Source of the DNA: Pseudomonas sp. LRP2-20
GTDB taxonomy: Bacteria; Pseudomonadota; Gammaproteobacteria; Pseudomonadales; Pseudomonadaceae
Direction: 5' to 3'
Assembly: GCF_024349685.1 (NCBI RefSeq)
Contig: NZ_AP025944.1
Location: forward strand, 5,090,001 to 5,154,000
DNA: 64,000 nt
Shown here piece by piece: positions 53,540 through 62,327 of the stretch. The notes beneath the pieces are model-generated. The model was not told the origin of the DNA. It was given only the letters and a program-made list of their open reading frames with translations, and ran no database searches. The number at the start of each line of letters is the position of its first letter. Positions within the stretch are counted from its first letter, which is position 1. Position numbers and translations under genes: made by a program.

Positions 53540-53806
53540 ATGGCTGTTGAGATTCTTTACCGCAGCACGCGCGATTTGGAGACCACGTTCTTGGACCGCA
53601 AACTCGCAGACGCCCATGACCAGATGCTGGAACTGGCCGAGGTGCTTACTCAGGTTCTGGTGAAACATGTACCTGGGCTGGATGAAAACATGGCCGAAGA
53701 GGCAAGCATCTTCATGGCCAAGAACAGGGCGGTGTTCGCGGCGGCGTTCAAGAACAATGCAGCGGCATTGGCAGATCTGGATGCACAGGAAAAAAGCGGC
53801 GAATAA
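53540..53806 (+). CDS. yebG: DNA damage-inducible protein YebG
   Basis: The 88-residue small acidic protein starts MAVEILYRSTRDLETTFLDRK-like and carries the YebG pattern ADAHDQMLELAEVL ... MAEEASIFMAKNRAVF. YebG is a LexA-repressed SOS protein of unknown biochemical role. The LexA box upstream supports the assignment. It is monocistronic. Confidence 0.92.
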   Translation: MAVEILYRSTRDLETTFLDRKLADAHDQMLELAEVLTQVLVKHVPGLDENMAEEASIFMAKNRAVFAAAFKNNAAALADLDAQEKSGE

Positions 53807-53884
53807 GTAGCAACGCTTCGGCGCTAAACAGCGGCGTATCATCGGAGACGGTATAGCCAAGGCTGTTGCACCCAGCGCCCGGCC

Positions 53885-54904
53885 TCAACCGTAAAGCAAG
53901 CGCTCGGCCAGCATCTGCGCCACCCTGGCCGGCGAGCGTTTTTCTGCCTGGGCGTGGCCGAACACCTCGGTCAGCCGCGTCGGTATCCGCGCCAGGTGCG
54001 CGGTTATGCTGCCCTGGTCACCGCCGCGATGTTTGAGCGCCACGTAGATCAGGCCACCGGCATTGATCACATAGTCCGGGGCATAGAGGATGCCGCGCGC
54101 CTCCAGCTGGTCTGCTACCTGCAGCGTGGTGAGCTGATTGTTCGCCGCCCCTGCCACCGCCGCGCAGCGCAGCTGCATCACCGTCTGGCCATTGAGCACC
54201 GGCCCTACGCCACAGGGCGCGAAGATATCGCAGGGCGTGCTGATCAAGGCGTCATTGGTCACCGGGTGAGCATTGAACTGTTCCACCGCCAGGCGTACCC
54301 GGCCTGGGTCAAGGTCGCTGACCAGCAACTCCGCGCCCGCCGCATGCAGTTGCTCGGCCAGGGCGTAGCCGACATTGCCCAGCCCCTGCACAGCCACGCG
54401 CAGCCCTTCGAGGTTGCTGCTGCCCAGGCGTGCCTGCGAAGTGGCACGGATGCCGGCGAACACGCCCATGGCGGCATGCGGCGACGGGTCGCCGGACGCC
54501 GTGGTACTGGTGACATGCGGTGTGCTCTGGGCGATGCAGTCCATGTCAAGGGTCGAGGTACCGCTGTCCACGGCGATGATGAAACGCCCTTGCAGGGTAT
54601 CGATGAAGCGGCCGAACGCCTCGAACAGCGCCGCGCGGTTTTCCACATGGGGGTTGCGCATGATCACCGCCTTGCCGCCGCCCAACGGCAAGCCCGCCAG
54701 CGCCGCCTTGTAGCTCATGCCTTGGGCCAGGCGAATGGCGTCGGTCATGGCGCTCTCGTCATCGGCATAGGGCAGGTAGCGGCAACCGCCCACCGCAGGG
54801 CCCAACTTCTCGCTGTGAATCACCACGACGGCCTTGAGGCCGGTGGGCGGGTCAATGAACAGGTGCAGCGACTGGGTACGGGTGCTTTGCATCAACGCGA
54901 ACAT
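53885..54904 (-). CDS. Leu/Phe/Val dehydrogenase (Glu/Leu/Phe/Val dehydrogenase family)
   Basis: The 339-residue NAD-dependent amino-acid dehydrogenase interconverts branched-chain or aromatic L-amino acids and 2-oxo acids. It has the catalytic Lys in GMSYKAALAGLPLGGGKAVI, an Asp-containing loop (IAVDSGTSTLDMDCIAQ) and the Rossmann motif VQGLGNVGYALAEQL. The ATG at 54904 is chosen because GGGGAG lies eight bases upstream and it gives the family length. It is divergent from the SirB1-like gene and neighbours the tyrosine catabolic cluster, so aromatic or branched-chain amino acids are likely substrates. Confidence 0.9.
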   Translation of the reverse strand: MFALMQSTRTQSLHLFIDPPTGLKAVVVIHSEKLGPAVGGCRYLPYADDESAMTDAIRLAQGMSYKAALAGLPLGGGKAVIMRNPHVENRAALFEAFGRFIDTLQGRFIIAVDSGTSTLDMDCIAQSTPHVTSTTASGDPSPHAAMGVFAGIRATSQARLGSSNLEGLRVAVQGLGNVGYALAEQLHAAGAELLVSDLDPGRVRLAVEQFNAHPVTNDALISTPCDIFAPCGVGPVLNGQTVMQLRCAAVAGAANNQLTTLQVADQLEARGILYAPDYVINAGGLIYVALKHRGGDQGSITAHLARIPTRLTEVFGHAQAEKRSPARVAQMLAERLLYG

Positions 54905-55028
54905 CGGCGGGCTCCCCAACGAGGTGCTCCTATCAGTATAGGCACGCGCCAGACGCCAGTACTGCGGGCGGACCACTGGACGAATCCACGCGCCCCGGCT
55001 AATACTCAAGCTTGACTGGAGAACCCCC

Positions 55029-55835
55029 ATGAAGCCACGTCAAGCCTGCCTGGCCTGCCTGGAACGCGAGCCGGTCGCCCTGCTGGAAGCAGCATTGTGG
55101 ATCGCCGTCGAGCATGATCGACTGGTCGAACCTGCTGCCTGCCTCACCACACTGAACAACCTGCAAGGCCAGATCAGCGCCAGCCTGCCGATGCTGCCGT
55201 TAGCCGAACTGGCCCAGCCGCTACTGCGCCAGCTCAATGCCCTCGGTTTCCAGCAGGACGAGTACCACCCACTGCGGCCACAGGCGGCGCTGCTGGACAA
55301 GGTACTGCAGCGCCGGCGTGGCCAGCCCCTGGCACTGGCCATCATTACCCTGGAACTGGCCAGGCGCTTGTCCATACCACTGGAGGGCGTGGCCTTTCCT
55401 GGGCACTTCCTGCTGCGCGTGCCCGGTGCCGATCACCTGCTCGACCCTTGTGGCGGGCGGCGCCTGTACCCCAATGATTGCCGCGAGCTGCTGGCGCGCC
55501 AGTTCGGCCCGCATGTGCCGCTGACTGCCGAACACCTGCGCAGTGCCAGCGCCACGCAGATGCTGCAGCGCCTTTCACGCAACCTGCGCCAGTTGCATAT
55601 CAGCAACGACAACCACCTGGCCGCGCTGATCGACGCCGAACGGGTAATGCAACTGGGCCCGGCGCAGGTCAGCGACTACATGACCCGCGCGACGCTGTAT
55701 CAGCACCTGGACTGCCCCCAGGCCGAACGTTTCGACCTGGAGCATGCCCTGCTGCTGACCGACGACCCGGTCCAGCGCCTGAAGCTGTCCGAACGCATCG
55801 GCAAGCTACCGACGGTGAACCGCTCGATTCACTGA
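55029..55835 (+). CDS. SirB1 family protein (transglutaminase-like plus TPR)
   Basis: The 268-residue protein has an N-terminal transglutaminase-like region with the His in GHFLLRV and the Asp in HLLDPCGGRRLY, and a C-terminal TPR-like half (LQRLSRNLRQLHISNDNHLAAL, YMTRATLYQHLDCPQAERFDLEHAL). The catalytic Cys of true transglutaminases is not clearly placed, so it may be a non-enzymatic member. The family name comes from E. coli SirB1; function unknown. Its 3' end overlaps the convergent maiA end by 7 bp. Confidence 0.85.
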   Translation: MKPRQACLACLEREPVALLEAALWIAVEHDRLVEPAACLTTLNNLQGQISASLPMLPLAELAQPLLRQLNALGFQQDEYHPLRPQAALLDKVLQRRRGQPLALAIITLELARRLSIPLEGVAFPGHFLLRVPGADHLLDPCGGRRLYPNDCRELLARQFGPHVPLTAEHLRSASATQMLQRLSRNLRQLHISNDNHLAALIDAERVMQLGPAQVSDYMTRATLYQHLDCPQAERFDLEHALLLTDDPVQRLKLSERIGKLPTVNRSIH

Positions 55836-56461
55836 GCCGGCGTGTCCACCTGGCAGGACGGATGCGCCTTGGCGAACGCCGGATGCCCTTTGGCCAAGGC
55901 GGCGACCCGGGCAATGCGCGGATAGCCGCCGAGGTCGATGTTGAAGCGCTCGGCCGCATACAACTGCGCAATCAGGTAGACATCCGCCAGCCCCGGCTCA
56001 TCGCCAAAGCAATAACCGTGATCACCAATCAACTGCTCCACGGCCGCCAGCCCCTGGCCGATCCAGAGTGCGATCCACTCACTGACCTGCGCCTCGTCAT
56101 GGCCCAGCTGGCGCAACTGGTTGAGTACGCTGACGTTGTGCAGCGGGTGCACATCGCAACCGATGATCGCCGCCACGCCACGCACCTTGGCGCGCAGTGC
56201 AGCCCCCGCTGGCAACAGTGCCGGCTGTGGATACGCCTCTTCCAGGTATTCGATGATCGCTGGCGACTGCACCAGCAGTTCACCGTCATCGCTGCGCAAG
56301 GCCGGCACCCGACCTTGCGGATTCAGCGCAAGGTAGGCAGCACCGCGCTGGTCACCCTTTAGCAGGTTGACCGGCACGGCCTGGTAGTCCAGGCCCTTGA
56401 GTGCCAGGGCGATGCGCACGCGGTAGGAAGACGTGGAACGGTAATAGGTATACAGCTCCAT
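55829..56461 (-). CDS. maiA: Maleylacetoacetate isomerase MaiA (HmgC)
   Basis: The 210-residue GST-fold enzyme isomerises maleylacetoacetate to fumarylacetoacetate in tyrosine/phenylalanine breakdown, with glutathione as cofactor. It has the N-terminal YYRSTSSYRVRIALALKGL, with the GSH-activating Ser region, and VPALRSDDGELLVQSPAIIEYLEE. In Pseudomonas it is also called hmgC. It lies 11 bp after fahA and is the last gene of the hmgA-fahA-maiA operon. Confidence 0.95.
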   Translation of the reverse strand: MELYTYYRSTSSYRVRIALALKGLDYQAVPVNLLKGDQRGAAYLALNPQGRVPALRSDDGELLVQSPAIIEYLEEAYPQPALLPAGAALRAKVRGVAAIIGCDVHPLHNVSVLNQLRQLGHDEAQVSEWIALWIGQGLAAVEQLIGDHGYCFGDEPGLADVYLIAQLYAAERFNIDLGGYPRIARVAALAKGHPAFAKAHPSCQVDTPAQ

Positions 56462-56472
56462 GGCCGGCCCCC

Positions 56473-57765
56473 TCAGTTGGCTGCGATGATCTTGCCGCGG
56501 CATTCACCGAAGCCGATGCTGGCCACGCCATCGCGCTTGCAGCGGGCGCGCAGGATGATCTCGTCGCCGTCTTCGAGGAATTTGCGTACCTCGCCGCTGG
56601 CCAGCTCCACCGGTTGCTTGCCGCCCACGGTGGTCTCCAGCAGGCTGCCGTAGGCATCTGGCGTGGTGCCGGACAGGGTGCCCGACCCGAACAGGTCGCC
56701 GGGCTGCAGCTGGCAACCGTTGACGCTGTGGTGGGCAATCAGCTGGGCCACGGTCCAGTACATGTTCAAGGTGTTGCTCAATGCCAGACGATGAGCCGGC
56801 AAGCCCTGCTCGCGCATGCGCTCTGTGAGCAGCAGCACTTCCAGTTCGATGTCGAAGGCGCCACGGGCCTGGTCACGCGGGTCGAGCAGATAAGGCAGCG
56901 GCTGCGGGTCGCCGTCCGGGCGGGCCGGCTGGGCGCAGCGGAAAGGCTCCAGCGCTTCGGCGGTGACGACCCAGGGCGAAATGGAGGTGATGAAGCTCTT
57001 CGACAGGAACGGGCCCAGCGGCTGGTATTCCCAGGCCTGGATATCCCGCGCCGACCAGTCGTTGAGCAGGCACAGGCCGGCCAGGTGCTGGTCGGCCTCG
57101 GCAATCGGAATGGCCTGGCCAATGTCGTTGCCCTGGCCGATCCAGATGCCCAGTTCCAGCTCGTAGTCCAGGCGCGCGCAGGGGCCGAAGCTCGGCTCGG
57201 TGTGGCCGGCGGGCAGGGTCTGGCCTTTCGGGCGGCGGACCTCGGTACCCGAAGGGCGCAAGGTCGAAGCGCGGCCGTGGTAGCCGATGGGTACGTACTT
57301 GTAGTTGGGCAGCAACGGGTTGTCAGGGCGGAACAGCTTGCCGACGTTGGTGGCGTGCTGAATGCCGACGTAGAAGTCGGTGTAGTCACCGACCTTGGCC
57401 GGCAGGTGCAGTTGGCACTCGCTGGCCGGATACAGCGCAGCCTTGAGCGCGGCCTGCTGATCGCTGTGTTCGCCCAACAGCACCTGCAGGCGCTCACGCA
57501 ACGCTACCCGGGCGCCACGCCCCAGCGCGAAGAAGGCATTCAGCGCACCGCCACGGGTGGCCTCCACCGCAGCCTTGGCCTGGCCAGAGAACAGCCCAGC
57601 GGCCAGTACCGCTTCCAGGTCAAGGATGGCATCGCCGATGGCGACGCCACAGCGCTGCGCTTCACCGGGGCGGCTGAAGATGCCCAGCGGCAGGTTCTGC
57701 AGCGGGAAGTCGCGGTGCCCGTTGGCGTGCTCGACCCAGCTACGGGCAATGGCGGTCTGGTTCAT
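56473..57765 (-). CDS. fahA: Fumarylacetoacetase FahA (HmgB)
   Basis: FahA (430 residues) hydrolyses fumarylacetoacetate to fumarate and acetoacetate, the last step of tyrosine catabolism. It has the FAH-type N-terminal domain (LGIFSRPGEAQRCGVAIGD) and the catalytic metal-binding core with DWSARDIQAWEYQPLGPF, FGSGTLSGTTPDAYGS and the Asp/Glu ligands around DYELELGIWIG. It starts 3 bp after the hmgA stop, so translation is coupled. Confidence 0.97.
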   Translation of the reverse strand: MNQTAIARSWVEHANGHRDFPLQNLPLGIFSRPGEAQRCGVAIGDAILDLEAVLAAGLFSGQAKAAVEATRGGALNAFFALGRGARVALRERLQVLLGEHSDQQAALKAALYPASECQLHLPAKVGDYTDFYVGIQHATNVGKLFRPDNPLLPNYKYVPIGYHGRASTLRPSGTEVRRPKGQTLPAGHTEPSFGPCARLDYELELGIWIGQGNDIGQAIPIAEADQHLAGLCLLNDWSARDIQAWEYQPLGPFLSKSFITSISPWVVTAEALEPFRCAQPARPDGDPQPLPYLLDPRDQARGAFDIELEVLLLTERMREQGLPAHRLALSNTLNMYWTVAQLIAHHSVNGCQLQPGDLFGSGTLSGTTPDAYGSLLETTVGGKQPVELASGEVRKFLEDGDEIILRARCKRDGVASIGFGECRGKIIAAN

Positions 57766-57768
57766 GGG

Positions 57769-59070
57769 TTATCTCCGGTTCGGGTTGAAGGTGCTCGGCA
57801 AGGTGGCCCAGCAACTATCGTAGTCGGCCTGCAATTGCGGGCTGTCGAGTGCCTGCAGGCTCGGGCGCAGCACCTGGCTGGTCTCGAACATGAAAGCCAT
57901 GGTGTTGTCGATCTTGTGCGGTGCCAGCTCGGCGGCGATGGCCTTCTCGCAGGTCTCGGCATCCGGCCCGTGGGCGCTCATCACCCCGTGCAGCGAGGCA
58001 CCGCCAGGCAGGAAGCCTTCGGCCTTGGCATCGTAGGCACCGCTGATCAGGCCCATGAACTCGTTCATCAGGTTGCGATGGAACCATGGGGGCCGGAAGG
58101 TGTTCTCGGCCACCATCCAGCGCGGCGGGAAGATCACGAAATCCATGTTGGCCATGCCGTGCACGCTGGTCGGTGACGTCAGCACGGTGAAGATCGACGG
58201 GTCTGGATGGTCGAAGCTGACCGTGCCGAGGGTGTTGAAGCGGCGCAGGTCGTACTTGTAGGGCACGTTGCTGCCATGCCAGGCGACCACGTCCAGTGGC
58301 GAGTGCTGCAGCTCGCAGGCCCAGTGCTCACCGAGGAACTTCTGCACCAGTTGCACCGGCCCTTCGGCTTCTTCGTAGTGTGCCACCGGGGTGAGGAAAT
58401 CACGCGGGTTGGCCAGGCCATTGCTGCCGATCGGCCCCAGGTCAGGCAGGCGCAGCGGCGCGCCGTGGTTTTCGGCGATGTAGCCGCGGGCCTGGCCATC
58501 GGGCAGCTCGACGCGGAACTTCATGCCGCGCGGAATCACGGCGATTTCCAGTGGTTCGACGTCCATCACGCCCAGCTCGCTGGCGATGCGCAGGCGGCCT
58601 TGCTCCGGCACCAGCAGCAGCTCACCGTCAGCATTGAAGAACACCCGCTCCATGGAACGGTTGGCGCGGTAGATATAGATACTGACCCCGGCCGGCTTTT
58701 CGGCGGCCGAGTTGGCCACCATCGGCAGCCAGCCTTCGATGAAATCGGTTGGCTCACTGGGGATTGGCTGCGGGTTCCAGCGCAGGCGGTTGGGCGTGAC
58801 CGCGCCCGACGGGCCGTTCAATGGCTGGCGCTGCAGGCGCTCGAAGCGTGGGTGCAGGGCCGACGGGCGGATGCGGTACAGCCAGGTGCGGCGCAGTTCG
58901 CTGCGGGCCATGGTGAACGCCGTGCCCGACAGCAGTTCGGCATACAGGCCATAGGGGGCTTTCTGTGGCGAGTTCTGCCCGACCGGCAGGGCACCGGGCA
59001 ATGCTTCGCTGGCGAATTCGTTGCCGAAGCCGCTCAGGTACTGAAGGTCGGGGGACGTGTCGCGGTTCAT
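57769..59070 (-). CDS. hmgA: Homogentisate 1,2-dioxygenase HmgA
   Basis: HmgA (433 residues) is an Fe(II)-dependent ring-cleaving dioxygenase that opens homogentisate to maleylacetoacetate. It has the N-terminal [21 protein letters not shown] and the iron-ligand region [14 protein letters not shown] (His and Glu) with the third His in [12 protein letters not shown]. Loss of this gene causes brown homogentisate pigment in pseudomonads. First gene of the operon, divergent from hmgR; the operator lies between. Confidence 0.98.
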   Translation of the reverse strand: MNRDTSPDLQYLSGFGNEFASEALPGALPVGQNSPQKAPYGLYAELLSGTAFTMARSELRRTWLYRIRPSALHPRFERLQRQPLNGPSGAVTPNRLRWNPQPIPSEPTDFIEGWLPMVANSAAEKPAGVSIYIYRANRSMERVFFNADGELLLVPEQGRLRIASELGVMDVEPLEIAVIPRGMKFRVELPDGQARGYIAENHGAPLRLPDLGPIGSNGLANPRDFLTPVAHYEEAEGPVQLVQKFLGEHWACELQHSPLDVVAWHGSNVPYKYDLRRFNTLGTVSFDHPDPSIFTVLTSPTSVHGMANMDFVIFPPRWMVAENTFRPPWFHRNLMNEFMGLISGAYDAKAEGFLPGGASLHGVMSAHGPDAETCEKAIAAELAPHKIDNTMAFMFETSQVLRPSLQALDSPQLQADYDSCWATLPSTFNPNRR

Positions 59071-59145
59071 CGATGCCTCCGGGCTCTTGCCGAGCCATTG
59101 CGGGCAGCTGGCTGCTGGAGTGGCAGCGGGTCTGCATTGTTTTTA

Positions 59146-59162
59146 TCGTAATCAGATTACGA
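59146..59162. promoter_or_regulatory. HmgR operator (17-bp perfect palindrome)
   Basis: TCGTAATCAGATTACGA is an 8+1+8 perfect palindrome in the 165-bp gap between hmgA and hmgR. It agrees with the palindromic HmgR site described for P. putida. A further half-like sequence (ACGTAAT) follows at about 59166. Homogentisate would release HmgR from this site. Confidence 0.85.
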
Positions 59163-59235
59163 ATAACGTAATTTGCTCAGGGCAAGGCGTCAAGCTATAA
59201 AGGCCCGACGCGAATAATCCGGAACCACGAAACCC

Positions 59236-60018
59236 ATGGCCAAAGCCAGCTCCCCCGCCGACAACGGCAAGCAGAAGGTCCGTTCGGCGGAAGTCGGCAC
59301 CGATATCCTCAAGGCCCTCGCCGAACTGTCCCCGTCCACCTCACTGTCACGCCTGGCCGAGCATGTGCAGATGCCGGCGAGCAAAGTGCACCGCTACCTG
59401 CAGGCGCTGATTGCCAGCGGTTTTGCCGAACAGGATGCCGCCACCAACCACTATGGACTGGGGCGTGAAGCATTGCGTGTGGGGCTGGCGGCGCTGGGCA
59501 GCATCGATGTGCTGAAAGTCGCGGCGCTGCCGCTGTCGCAACTGCGCGATGAGCTCAACGAGAGTTGCTTCCTTGCGGTCTGGGGCAACCAGGGCGCCAC
59601 CGTGGTGAGCATCGAGCCCGCCGTGCGCGCGGTCACGGTGGTGACCCAGATCGGCTCGGTGCTGCCGCTGCTCAGCTCCTCCACCGGCCTGGTGTTTGCA
59701 GCCCATTTGCCCGAGCGTGAAACCGGGGAGCTGCGTGACCGCGAGCTGGCCGCGCTGCAACAGAGCGCCAGCGACTATGACGGCTTGCTGGCAGGGATCC
59801 GCGAACAGGGCTTGCACCACGTACACGGCCTGTTGATGCCTGGGGTGGATGCGTTGTCCGCGCCCGTGTTCAACGCCATGGGGCAGATCGCGGCGGTGAT
59901 GACCGTGGTCGGCCCGACCTCGATCTTCCATGCTGATGAACACGGCCCGGCAGCTCAGCGTCTGCTGGCTGCAACGCGGGACACCAGCTGGCGCATGGGC
60001 TACTCGCCGGCGGCCTGA
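59236..60018 (+). CDS. hmgR: IclR-family repressor HmgR of the homogentisate operon
   Basis: HmgR (260 residues) has the IclR winged helix at the N-terminus (VGTDILKALAELSPSTSLSRLAEHVQMPASKVHRYLQALI) and the IclR effector domain (LNESCFLAVWGNQGATVVSIEP ... STGLVFAAHLPE). It is divergent from hmgA, as in P. putida, where it represses the operon and is released by homogentisate. The palindrome between the two genes supports the assignment. Confidence 0.95.
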   Translation: MAKASSPADNGKQKVRSAEVGTDILKALAELSPSTSLSRLAEHVQMPASKVHRYLQALIASGFAEQDAATNHYGLGREALRVGLAALGSIDVLKVAALPLSQLRDELNESCFLAVWGNQGATVVSIEPAVRAVTVVTQIGSVLPLLSSSTGLVFAAHLPERETGELRDRELAALQQSASDYDGLLAGIREQGLHHVHGLLMPGVDALSAPVFNAMGQIAAVMTVVGPTSIFHADEHGPAAQRLLAATRDTSWRMGYSPAA

Positions 60019-60201
60019 AATGCCTGCCGGGCACTGTTGCCCGAAACGTAAAGGTGAATGTCATAAGCGGCTATTTTTCCAACCGGATCAAGCGCTTATT
60101 CTTACCTCACTGGCCGGCATGAAGGGCTCTACCCCCCGCCTTTCAGGCCCGCGAGGTTCACCGACGTTGATTTTGAAGCTCCTTGATCTAACGTCTCGAT
60201 T

Positions 60202-60231
60202 GGCCGCTGCGTATGCAGCGGCCTTTTTTTA
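60202..60231 (+). terminator. Strong rho-independent terminator downstream of hmgR
   Basis: GGCCGCTGC-GTAT-GCAGCGGCC is a 9-bp perfect stem with a four-base loop, followed by TTTTTTT. It acts on the plus strand. It lies 184 bp after hmgR, leaving a stretch (60019-60201) that may hold a small RNA or a long 3' UTR. Confidence 0.93.
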
Positions 60232-61131
60232 TTTCTGCAGGTTGGCCATCATCTGCTGCAACGCCTGCAGGTTGTCGCGCGGGTGCACCGCCCCGGCGAA
60301 ATCACCGATCTGCGCCCAGTTTTGCGCGACCTGCTCGGGGGTGAACCCTTGGCCAGGATCGAAGCCGACACCCAGGCTGCGCTCCCAGCGCACCTTGCCC
60401 ACCCAGCCACCGCCCACCTCGAACAATTCGCCGCTGTCCTGGCACTGGTCGCTGCACAGGTACACCACCAGTGGGCTGATCAACTCGGGCCTGAGCCGCT
60501 CGAACACCTGCGGTGGTATCAACCCCTCGGTCATGCGCGTGCCGCCGGTCGGCGCGATGGCATTGACCAGCACGCCATGCTTGCGACCCTCAATGGCCAG
60601 GGTCCGGGTCAGGCCATACAGCCCCAGCTTGGCCATGCCATAGTTGGCCTGGCCAAAGTTGCCGTAGATACCCGAGGTCGATGCGGTGAAGATCACCCGC
60701 CCCCAGTTCTGCTCGCGCAGGTGTGGCCAGGCAGCCCGGGTGACCTTGAAGGCGCCTTCGACGTGGACCTTGTAGACCAGCTCCCAATCGCTGTCGTCCA
60801 TCTTGTGAAAGGCTTTGTCGCGCAGGATGCCGGCGTTGTTCACCAGCACATCGACCCTGCCGAAACTGTCCAGTGCCTGTTCGACGATGCGCGCACCATC
60901 ACCCACCGAGTCGTGGTTGGCCACCGCCGTGCCTCCGGCTGCGCGGATTTCGGCCACCACCTTGTCGGCAGCCGATGCATTGGCCCCCTCACCCTGGGTC
61001 GAACCGCCCAGGTCGTTGACCACGACCTGGGCGCCACGTGCGGCGAACAGCAGGGCGTGGGCGCGGCCCAGGCCGCCACCGGCTCCGGTGACGATCACTA
61101 CACGGTCTTGCAGACTTACCGGCTCGCTCAT
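60229..61131 (-). CDS. SDR family oxidoreductase (3-hydroxyacyl-CoA dehydrogenase / MFE-2-like)
   Basis: The 300-residue SDR has TGAGGGLGRAHALLFAARGA, the long insertion VNDLGGSTQGEGANASAADKVV, LVNNAGILRDKAFHKM, and the catalytic FTASTSGIYGNFGQANYGMAK. This set is the hallmark of the (3R)-hydroxyacyl-CoA dehydrogenase unit of peroxisomal MFE-2 (HSD17B4), so an acyl-CoA substrate is likely. The C-terminal tail after residue 230 is extra. The ATG at 61131 is preferred over 61137 from ribosome-site spacing (GGAG eight bases upstream). The stop falls at the edge of the T-tract of the facing terminator. Confidence 0.87.
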   Translation of the reverse strand: MSEPVSLQDRVVIVTGAGGGLGRAHALLFAARGAQVVVNDLGGSTQGEGANASAADKVVAEIRAAGGTAVANHDSVGDGARIVEQALDSFGRVDVLVNNAGILRDKAFHKMDDSDWELVYKVHVEGAFKVTRAAWPHLREQNWGRVIFTASTSGIYGNFGQANYGMAKLGLYGLTRTLAIEGRKHGVLVNAIAPTGGTRMTEGLIPPQVFERLRPELISPLVVYLCSDQCQDSGELFEVGGGWVGKVRWERSLGVGFDPGQGFTPEQVAQNWAQIGDFAGAVHPRDNLQALQQMMANLQK

Positions 61132-61245
61132 GCGCATGGCTCCAGGTCAGGTTGAATGCATCGAGTGTCCGCCAGCCCGTACAGGCGGACAATCAAGCTC
61201 ACCCTGGGTGAATGCCAGGCGATAACGGCGGGCGATATCGCTGGC

Positions 61246-62151
61246 TCAGGACCAGGCGACGCTCTGCGGCAGGTAGCTCAGCAGCTGTTCGCGAAAGGCC
61301 AGGTAGTGGCGCAACACCTGCACGGGCGCTTCGGTATGCGGATAATGGCCGATGCCCTGCAACTGCACGGTGTCGGGGTTTGGCACCAGTTGCCGGTAAC
61401 GTTCGACCATGCGTGCACCGGATACCGGGTCGACCACGCCGTTGATAAAGCGCAGCGGCACCCCTTCACGTTGCAACGCACCCACCCAGCGCTCGCGATG
61501 CAGCCTGCGCTCGGGCAGGTAACCCACCAGCTTGTGCAGGATACGCGTGCCGGAATTGGCGGCGATCAGGCTCCAGCAGTCATCCAGTGCGCTTTCGCTG
61601 GGGTGGGTACATGGGCCGTAGATCTGGGTGACGTTGCGCACCAGGTCTTCGCGCCTGAACGATCGCCCCACCAGCCAGCCGAGGCGGCTGAGCAGCAGTT
61701 TCTGGACCAGCAGCACCTGGCAGCTTTCCGGGAACAGGCCGCTGTTGAGAAACACGCAACTGGCGACTTCGGCACGCTGCTCGTGGTGCCGCGACAGCAG
61801 CTCCTGAGCCACGCTGCCACCGTAGTCGTGCGCCAGCAGATGCACGGGCTGGTCAATCTGCAGGTGGGCCAGCAACGCCTGTTGCAGGTCCGCTTGTTCC
61901 ATCAGGCTGTAACGGTGATTGAGCGGCTTGGCGGAATCGCCAAAGCCGAGCATGTCGCAGGCAACCACCCGGTAGCGCTGGGCCAGGGGTGCCCACAGGT
62001 AGTGCCAGTCCCAACTGGCGGTGGGAAATCCATGCAACAGAAGCAGGGGCTCTCCTTGCCCTGCGGTCCAGTAGCGGATGCTCTGGCCCCGGAATGAAAA
62101 ACTCTGCCCCCGGGTACGCCAGACGCGCAATGGAATCTCGGCCATAGGCAT
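61246..62151 (-). CDS. Alpha/beta hydrolase with Asp in the nucleophile position
   Basis: The 301-residue hydrolase has the oxyanion motif LLLHGFPTASWDWHY and a nucleophile elbow LLAHDYGGSVAQEL. The elbow residue is Asp, as in haloalkane dehalogenases, epoxide hydrolases and the MEST-like group, instead of Ser. The candidate catalytic His is in GIGHYPHTEAP and an acid in NGVVDPVSGARM. The HDYG-x3-AQEL pattern fits MEST-like proteins best, for which no reaction is established. It is 114 bp upstream of the SDR on the same strand and could share its transcript. Confidence 0.85.
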   Translation of the reverse strand: MPMAEIPLRVWRTRGQSFSFRGQSIRYWTAGQGEPLLLLHGFPTASWDWHYLWAPLAQRYRVVACDMLGFGDSAKPLNHRYSLMEQADLQQALLAHLQIDQPVHLLAHDYGGSVAQELLSRHHEQRAEVASCVFLNSGLFPESCQVLLVQKLLLSRLGWLVGRSFRREDLVRNVTQIYGPCTHPSESALDDCWSLIAANSGTRILHKLVGYLPERRLHRERWVGALQREGVPLRFINGVVDPVSGARMVERYRQLVPNPDTVQLQGIGHYPHTEAPVQVLRHYLAFREQLLSYLPQSVAWS

Positions 62152-62327
62152 CAGAATTGTCCCGGTGCAAGGGTGTTGTCGGAATAGGGCAAGGCTGCGG
62201 TCATTGCATGTTACCTCGGCACTTACATGTGCTCTCTATGTCGAGGTTGAGTGTAATCAGCAGCCCGCCAGATGAAACTTGCGTTACCAGCCAGCTTGAT
62301 GACTGAGCGAGTCAGTGGCACGAATGG

